Below, in pieces: positions 59,628 through 64,000 of a DNA stretch of 64,000 nt; within the stretch, counting starts at the first letter, position 1; every line of letters begins with the position of its first letter. Origin of the DNA: Nonomuraea deserti (GTDB lineage: Bacteria > Actinomycetota > Actinomycetes > Streptosporangiales > Streptosporangiaceae); contig NZ_SMKO01000010.1 of NCBI RefSeq assembly GCF_004348685.1, positions 54,991-118,990 of the forward strand. Direction: 5' to 3'. A program made the position numbers and the translations under genes. The notes below the pieces were generated by a model. It did not search any database, had not been told where the DNA came from, and saw only the letters and a list, made by a program, of their open reading frames with translations.

Positions 59628-61028
59628 ATGAGGGCATTTGGGGGTGACACGCGCAAGCACGCGCTGGCCATCTGCCTGGTCGCGGCGTTCATGAGCGGGC
59701 TGGACGTGAGCATCGTCAACGTGGCCGTCCCGTCGATCCGCGATGCGCTGGACGCCTCGGAGGACGGGCTGCAGTGGACGGTGTCGGGGTACGCGCTCGC
59801 GTTCGGGCTGCTGCTGGTCCCCGCCGGGCGGCTGGGGGACGCCAGGAGCCGGCGCACGCTCTTCATGACGGGCGTGGCGCTCTTCACCGCCTCCAGCGCG
59901 GCGTGCGGGCTCGCCTGGGACATGAACGTGCTGATCGCGGCCAGGTTCGTGCAGGGGCTGGCGGCCGGCATGCTCAACCCGCAGGTGTCGGGGCTGATCC
60001 AGCAGATGTTCCGCGGGGCCGAGCGGGGGCGGGCGTTCGGGGCGCTCGGCGCCACCATCGGCGTGTCCACGGCCGCGGGGCCGCTGATCGGCGGCCTGCT
60101 CGTCGGCCTGGCCGGTGCCGATCACGGGTGGCGGTGGGTGTTCCTGGTGAACGTGCCGATCGGGATCGTGCTGCTGCCGCTGGCCTGGCGGGCGCTGCCG
60201 GCCCGGCCGGGGACCGGGCGGCGCGAGAGCATGGACCCGGTCGGCGTGCTGCTGCTCGGCATGGGAGTGGTGGGGCTGCTGCTGCCGTTCATCCAGCGGC
60301 ACCAGTGGGAGGGCAACGCGAAATGGCTGCTCATCCCGGTCGCGCTGGTGGTGCTGGCCGCCTTCGTGCTCTGGGAGCGGCGCTATCCGCGCGAGCCGCT
60401 GGTGAACCTGGCGTTGTTCGGCAAGCGCTCGTACAGCCTGGGGACGGCCATCGCGCTGTTCTACTTCGCCGGCTTCACGGGCATCTTCTTCATCTTCACC
60501 CTCTACCTGCAGGTCGGGCTGCACTACAGTGCCCTGCTGGCCGGGCTGGCGATCACGCCCTTCGCGCTCGGCTCGGCGTCGGCCTCGGTGGTCGGCGGGC
60601 GGCTCGTGTCGCGCGCCGGCCGGCGCGTGGTGGCGGTGGGCCTGACGATGGTGATCGCCGGGCTCTGCGCGACGATGCTGGCGACCGTGCTGGTGCCCGG
60701 GCGGGCGGTGGGCCTGGCGACGGTGCTGCCGCTGCTGCTGGCGGGCATGGGCAGCGGTCTGGTCATCTCGCCCAACCAGGCGATCACGCTGTCGGAGGTG
60801 CCGCCCGAGGGCGGGGGGAGCGCGGCGGGCGTGTTGCAGACGGGGCAGCGGCTGGGGTCGGCGATCGGGATCGCCGTGGCGGGCTCGACGTTCTTCGGCG
60901 CGCTGGGCCAGGGCTGGGCGACCGCCTTCCGCCACGGCCTGACGGCGGTGCTGATGTCGGTCGTGATCGCCCTGGCGGCCGCCGCCTACGACCTCGCCCG
61001 CACCCGCAGGGACGCCCCCCGCGCGTGA
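59628..61028 (+). CDS. MFS exporter, DHA2 (EmrB/QacA) family
   Basis: 466 aa, up to fourteen hydrophobic segments. FMSGLDVSIVNVAVPSI (helix 1 with the family Asp), RLGDARSRR (motif A) and GPLIGGLL (motif C) identify a drug:H+ antiporter. ATG at 59628 with GGTGAG upstream; GTG at 59625 also possible. The divergent cytosine permease and the convergent epimerase, only ten bases away, do not reveal its substrate. Confidence 0.92.
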   Translation: MRAFGGDTRKHALAICLVAAFMSGLDVSIVNVAVPSIRDALDASEDGLQWTVSGYALAFGLLLVPAGRLGDARSRRTLFMTGVALFTASSAACGLAWDMNVLIAARFVQGLAAGMLNPQVSGLIQQMFRGAERGRAFGALGATIGVSTAAGPLIGGLLVGLAGADHGWRWVFLVNVPIGIVLLPLAWRALPARPGTGRRESMDPVGVLLLGMGVVGLLLPFIQRHQWEGNAKWLLIPVALVVLAAFVLWERRYPREPLVNLALFGKRSYSLGTAIALFYFAGFTGIFFIFTLYLQVGLHYSALLAGLAITPFALGSASASVVGGRLVSRAGRRVVAVGLTMVIAGLCATMLATVLVPGRAVGLATVLPLLLAGMGSGLVISPNQAITLSEVPPEGGGSAAGVLQTGQRLGSAIGIAVAGSTFFGALGQGWATAFRHGLTAVLMSVVIALAAAAYDLARTRRDAPRA

Positions 61029-61038
61029 CCTCGGCGGC

Positions 61039-62019
61039 TCATCCGGCCAGGACGCGCGCCTCCGTCTCTGGATCGAGGCCGACGGCGGGGCGGTCGGGCC
61101 GCATGGGCGCCACGCCGCCGATGCTCCGCAGCCAGGCCCACGTGTCGGCGACCGTCTCCTCCACCGGGCGCACCCGCAGCCCCGCCGCCACCGCCCTGGA
61201 CACGTCGGCCCCGTGCATGAAGTCGTGGAGCTCGCCCGTCAGCCAGATCGGCAGGTCGGACCACGGCTCGATGCCCGCTCCGAGGACGCGTTCCTCCGGC
61301 GTCCAGCGCAGCTCGGCGTCGGACCCGGTCACCTTCACGCAGACTTCGAGCAACTCCCGCATCGTCGTGAAGCCCGGCGGGCTCACCACGTTGTACGCCC
61401 CGCCCAGCCCTTGCTCGGCCGCGCGCAGGCACCACACGGCGAGGTCACGGGCGTCGATGTACTGGAGCCCGAGGTCGCGGGGCTCCGGAGCGAGCACCGG
61501 CCCCCCGCGCGCGATCCTGGTGAGCCACCACGGCAACCGCCCGATGTTCTCGTAGGGGCCCAGGACGAGCCCCGCCCTGGCCAGCAGCGCCCGGTCGCCG
61601 AAGGCGGCGACGGCGGCCAGCTCCGCCCCCACCTTGTTCTTCGCGTAGTCGCCGTCTCCGTCGTCGGCCGACCCCGTCACGACCGGCGCGTTCTCGTCGG
61701 CGCCGAACGGCACAGGGAAGGTGTGGACGGACCTGCTGGACACGTAGACGTAGTGGCCCGCCCGGCCGGCCAGCAGGGACGCGGTGTCTCTCACCGCGGA
61801 CGGCGCCCACGACCAGGTGTCGAGCACGGCGTCCCACTCGCCGTGCGCCAGCGCCGCGAGGCCGCCAGGGGCCGACCGGTCGCCGCGCAGCGCGGTCACG
61901 CCCGGCGCCGGGTCGCGGGTGCCCCGGTTGAACGTCGTGACGTCCCACCCCAGGGCCTGCGCCTCCTCGACGACCGCCCGTCCCACGAACTCCGTGCCGC
62001 CCAGTACGAGAAGTCTCAT
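61039..62019 (-). CDS. NAD-dependent epimerase/reductase (extended SDR)
   Basis: 326 aa. Cofactor motif LVLGGTEFVGRAVVEE at the N-terminus, YVSSRSVH and DYAKNK (Tyr-x3-Lys) for catalysis, RAGLVLGPYENIGRLPWW further on. Resembles the reductase/epimerase branch related to isoflavone reductase and CSP41-type proteins. Start at 62019 (MRLLVLGG); the longer frame adds a basic leader without support. Confidence 0.85.
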   Translation of the reverse strand: MRLLVLGGTEFVGRAVVEEAQALGWDVTTFNRGTRDPAPGVTALRGDRSAPGGLAALAHGEWDAVLDTWSWAPSAVRDTASLLAGRAGHYVYVSSRSVHTFPVPFGADENAPVVTGSADDGDGDYAKNKVGAELAAVAAFGDRALLARAGLVLGPYENIGRLPWWLTRIARGGPVLAPEPRDLGLQYIDARDLAVWCLRAAEQGLGGAYNVVSPPGFTTMRELLEVCVKVTGSDAELRWTPEERVLGAGIEPWSDLPIWLTGELHDFMHGADVSRAVAAGLRVRPVEETVADTWAWLRSIGGVAPMRPDRPAVGLDPETEARVLAG

Positions 62020-62225
62020 GGCGTTCACCCTGGCCGCCGGAGTCCGCGGGCGACAGGGGGTCATGCTCTCGGCGGAATCGCCGTGAGCGAATCCGATGCA
62101 CCGTGCGTAATCAGATCTCTGTTCGACCGACGTGAGGGCAGGGTATAGCAGCAGATCAGGGTCGTTAATGGTGAAATTGCCTTATAGGGGTAAAGGTCAC
62201 CCATAGTGACATGGGAGTGCATGGG

Positions 62226-63593
62226 ATGGTGATACGGCTTTTCCCCCGCTCGATCCGGGCGCGCCTGACCGCGATCGCGACCGCCATAGCGGCGCTGGTC
62301 CTCTTCGCCACGTCCGCCTTCATGCTCGCCACCGTCCCCGGCAACCTGCGCGACGTCGTCCTGGACAGGGTCGAGGTGTCCGTACGCAGGATCGCGAGCG
62401 AGGCCAGAGCCGGAGAGCTGTCCACATCCATCGAAGCCCCCGCGCGCGTGCACTTCCTGGAGGTGGTCACCCCCGACGGCGACGTGCTCGCGGCCACCAC
62501 CGGTCGCCACGTGCACTGGAGGCTCAAGGCGTTCCAGCCCTCCGAGCTCGAGAAACTTTACATTTCGGAGACATGGGCGCCGCAGGAGCTGAACGGCGAC
62601 GAGACCCACTTCCTGGTGATGTCCATGTTGGTGCCGACCCGTGACGGCCCCGTCGCCGTGTACGGCGCGTCGTCCCTCACCGATGTCGACCGCGCCATCA
62701 GATGGTTCGAGATCCAGACCTTCGTCGTCACCCCGCTGATCCTGGCGAGCGTCGCGGGCATCACGTGGCTCGTGGTCGGGTTCGCGCTGCGCCCGGTCGA
62801 ACGCATCCGCGCCAAGCTGGCCGAGATCACCGGCCAGGACCTCAGCAGGCGCGTCCCCGTACCCGACACGGGGGACGAGATCACCGACCTGGCCACCACC
62901 ACGAACGACACCCTCGACCGCCTCGAACGCTCCGCCGAGACCCAGCGGCGCTTCGTCGCCGACGCCTCGCACGAGCTGCGCAGCCCCATCTCCGCCCTGC
63001 GCGTCCAGCTCGAGGTGGCCAACGCCATCCCCGACGAGACCGACTGGCCCGCCACGGGAGCGGTGGCGCTGACCGCCGTCGACCGGCTCACCGGCATCAT
63101 CGACGAGCTCCTGATGCTGGCCAGGCTCGACGCGGGCACGGTCGCGCCCCGCCGCGTGGTGGACATGTGCCGCCTGTGCGCGGAGCAGGTACGCCGCCGT
63201 GCGGACACCAGGGTGGTCATCGTCCCCGACCTCTGCGCTTCGGCCCCCGTGTACGGCTCGCCCGTGCAACTCGACCGGCTCCTGACGAACCTCCTCGACA
63301 ACGCCACCCGGCACGCCGAGACCAGGATCGACCTGGAGGTGGCGGTGATCGAGGGCAGGGTGGTGACGACGGTGACCGACGACGGCGAGGGCATCGCCCC
63401 CGAGGACAGGGAGCGGGTCTTCGAGCGGTTCACCAGGCTGGACAGCGCCAAGGCCAAGGACCAGAGCGGCAGCGGCCTCGGCCTGGCCCTGTCCAGGGAG
63501 GTCGCCCTGTCCCACGGCGGCACGCTCACCGTCGCCGACCATTCGCCGGGCGCCCGCTTCGTGCTCGTCCTCCCCTGCCACGAGGGCGTCTGA
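62226..63593 (+). CDS. orphan sensor histidine kinase (HisKA type)
   Basis: 455 aa. Helix 1 (~residues 13-37), a ~125-residue outside sensor, helix 2 (167-188), HAMP domain, H-box DASHELRSP with His249, N-box NLLDNATRH, G1 DDGEGIAPEDRERVFERF and G2 GSGLGLAL: complete and probably active. ATG at 62226 favoured by GGGAG eight bases before; 62211 is in frame. No response regulator is adjacent in this window, which is unusual for this class. GTCAC-CCATA-GTGAC stands at 62196-62210, before the gene. Confidence 0.9.
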   Translation: MVIRLFPRSIRARLTAIATAIAALVLFATSAFMLATVPGNLRDVVLDRVEVSVRRIASEARAGELSTSIEAPARVHFLEVVTPDGDVLAATTGRHVHWRLKAFQPSELEKLYISETWAPQELNGDETHFLVMSMLVPTRDGPVAVYGASSLTDVDRAIRWFEIQTFVVTPLILASVAGITWLVVGFALRPVERIRAKLAEITGQDLSRRVPVPDTGDEITDLATTTNDTLDRLERSAETQRRFVADASHELRSPISALRVQLEVANAIPDETDWPATGAVALTAVDRLTGIIDELLMLARLDAGTVAPRRVVDMCRLCAEQVRRRADTRVVIVPDLCASAPVYGSPVQLDRLLTNLLDNATRHAETRIDLEVAVIEGRVVTTVTDDGEGIAPEDRERVFERFTRLDSAKAKDQSGSGLGLALSREVALSHGGTLTVADHSPGARFVLVLPCHEGV

Positions 63594-63618
63594 GCCCGCA
63601 CGCCCTACACTCGCGGCC

Positions 63619-63924
63619 ATGGATCTGAGCCGGCTCTCCGACGAGGTCGAGTCCGTCTCCCAGCGCTACGCGGAGAAGCTGGGGATCGAACGGGACGACA
63701 CCTGGTTCCTGCTCAAGCTGCAGGAGGAGGTCGGCGAGCTGACCCAGGCGTTCCTGATGCGCACCGGCCGGGCCAGGACGAAGGGGCGCACGGAGGACGA
63801 ACTCGACGCGGGCTTCCGTGCCGAGCTGGCCGACGTGCTCTGCCACGTGGTGCTGATGGCCCGCCATCACGGGGTCGACCTGCAGGCGGAGATCGACCGG
63901 AAGTGGCTCGTGCACAACCCCTGA
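63619..63924 (+). CDS. MazG-like pyrophosphohydrolase
   Basis: 101 aa. EEVGEL (metal-binding Glu residues) and the second half-motif ELADVLCHVVL match the all-alpha NTP pyrophosphatase superfamily. Such small proteins hydrolyse non-canonical or excess NTPs. Twenty-five bases after the histidine kinase stop, possibly in the same transcript. The last 76 bases of the window hold no gene, only a short GGCGGGTAGG repetition. Confidence 0.85.
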   Translation: MDLSRLSDEVESVSQRYAEKLGIERDDTWFLLKLQEEVGELTQAFLMRTGRARTKGRTEDELDAGFRAELADVLCHVVLMARHHGVDLQAEIDRKWLVHNP

Positions 63925-64000
63925 CCGACGTGTCGGCTGCGACGGGCATGAGGTCCAGGCGCTGGCGGGTAGGGGGTCGGGCGGCCGGCGGGTAGGAGGT

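Noticed and set aside
58218..61028. 936-codon frame ahead of the MFS exporter
   Set aside because: The first 470 codons are antisense to the cytosine permease; the exporter starts at 59628.
1..64000. rRNA, tRNA or intact insertion sequence
   Set aside because: No cloverleaf-like segment with a CCA-type end, rRNA signature or transposase with terminal repeats was recognised by eye; a tRNAscan/ISfinder run would settle it.

Overview
The window is a stretch of very GC-rich actinomycete chromosome. Dense codon-biased genes, GTG/TTG starts, ATGA/GTGA stop-start coupling, a maleylpyruvate-isomerase-type (mycothiol-linked) protein and the rare TTA codon all point that way. The general look suggests a Streptosporangiaceae-type organism such as Nonomuraea, but no rRNA or marker gene proves this.

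Layout. 1-6305: a coupled operon of a C45-type Ntn acyltransferase/peptidase with a complete dipeptide-type ABC importer. 6366-13467: AraC regulator, HAD protein, PspC protein, a TetR gene divergent from an NAD(P)-binding oxidoreductase with two clear operators, an in-frame sigma/unknown fusion remnant, lipB, a toxin-antitoxin relic, an amino-acid permease and a DJ-1/PfpI protein. 13714-19457: a second complete peptide ABC importer whose binding protein carries a C-terminal membrane anchor. 19458-27036: accessory ground with a truncated small gene, a CHRD protein, a Tn3 transposase scrap, a two-component system, an NmrA-type oxidoreductase beside the stub of a lost regulator, and two paralogous SDR genes. 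Two minisatellite arrays here grow out of gene 3' ends.

27116-53937 reads as one biosynthetic gene cluster. Its parts are three Gfo/Idh/MocA oxidoreductases, a MATE exporter, two copies of a glycosyltransferase plus Cys-motif partner module, a stand-alone condensation-domain protein, an MftF-like glycosyltransferase, a LuxR regulator, an inositol-monophosphatase-like enzyme, a class III aminotransferase and a NodB-type deacetylase with an IS110-like N-terminal domain. These are followed by a long acyl operon: FAAL, two acyl-CoA dehydrogenases, ACP, KASIII-like protein, ATP-grasp ligase, PLP decarboxylase, second ACP, thiolase-like protein, ACAD-helical-domain protein, third ACAD and a phosphopantetheinyl transferase. 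The ATP-grasp/decarboxylase/ACP trio resembles BtrJ/BtrK/BtrI of butirosin biosynthesis (amino acid loaded on an ACP, then decarboxylated). The FAAL/ACAD/ACAD/ACP set resembles the lipid-tailoring sets of ramoplanin and enduracidin. My inference is an amino-sugar or amino-cyclitol-containing glycan acylated by an unsaturated fatty acyl chain and/or an omega-aminoacyl unit, exported by the MATE protein. The product is unknown to me.

54021-63924: mostly ordinary genes (PRPP synthetase, HAD phosphatase, alkylsulfatase-type MBL enzyme, cytosine permease, DHA2 MFS exporter, epimerase, orphan histidine kinase, MazG-like protein), plus a membrane protein that looks like the sensor half of a MacS-type kinase without its kinase. 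No rRNA, tRNA, CRISPR array or intact IS was recognised.
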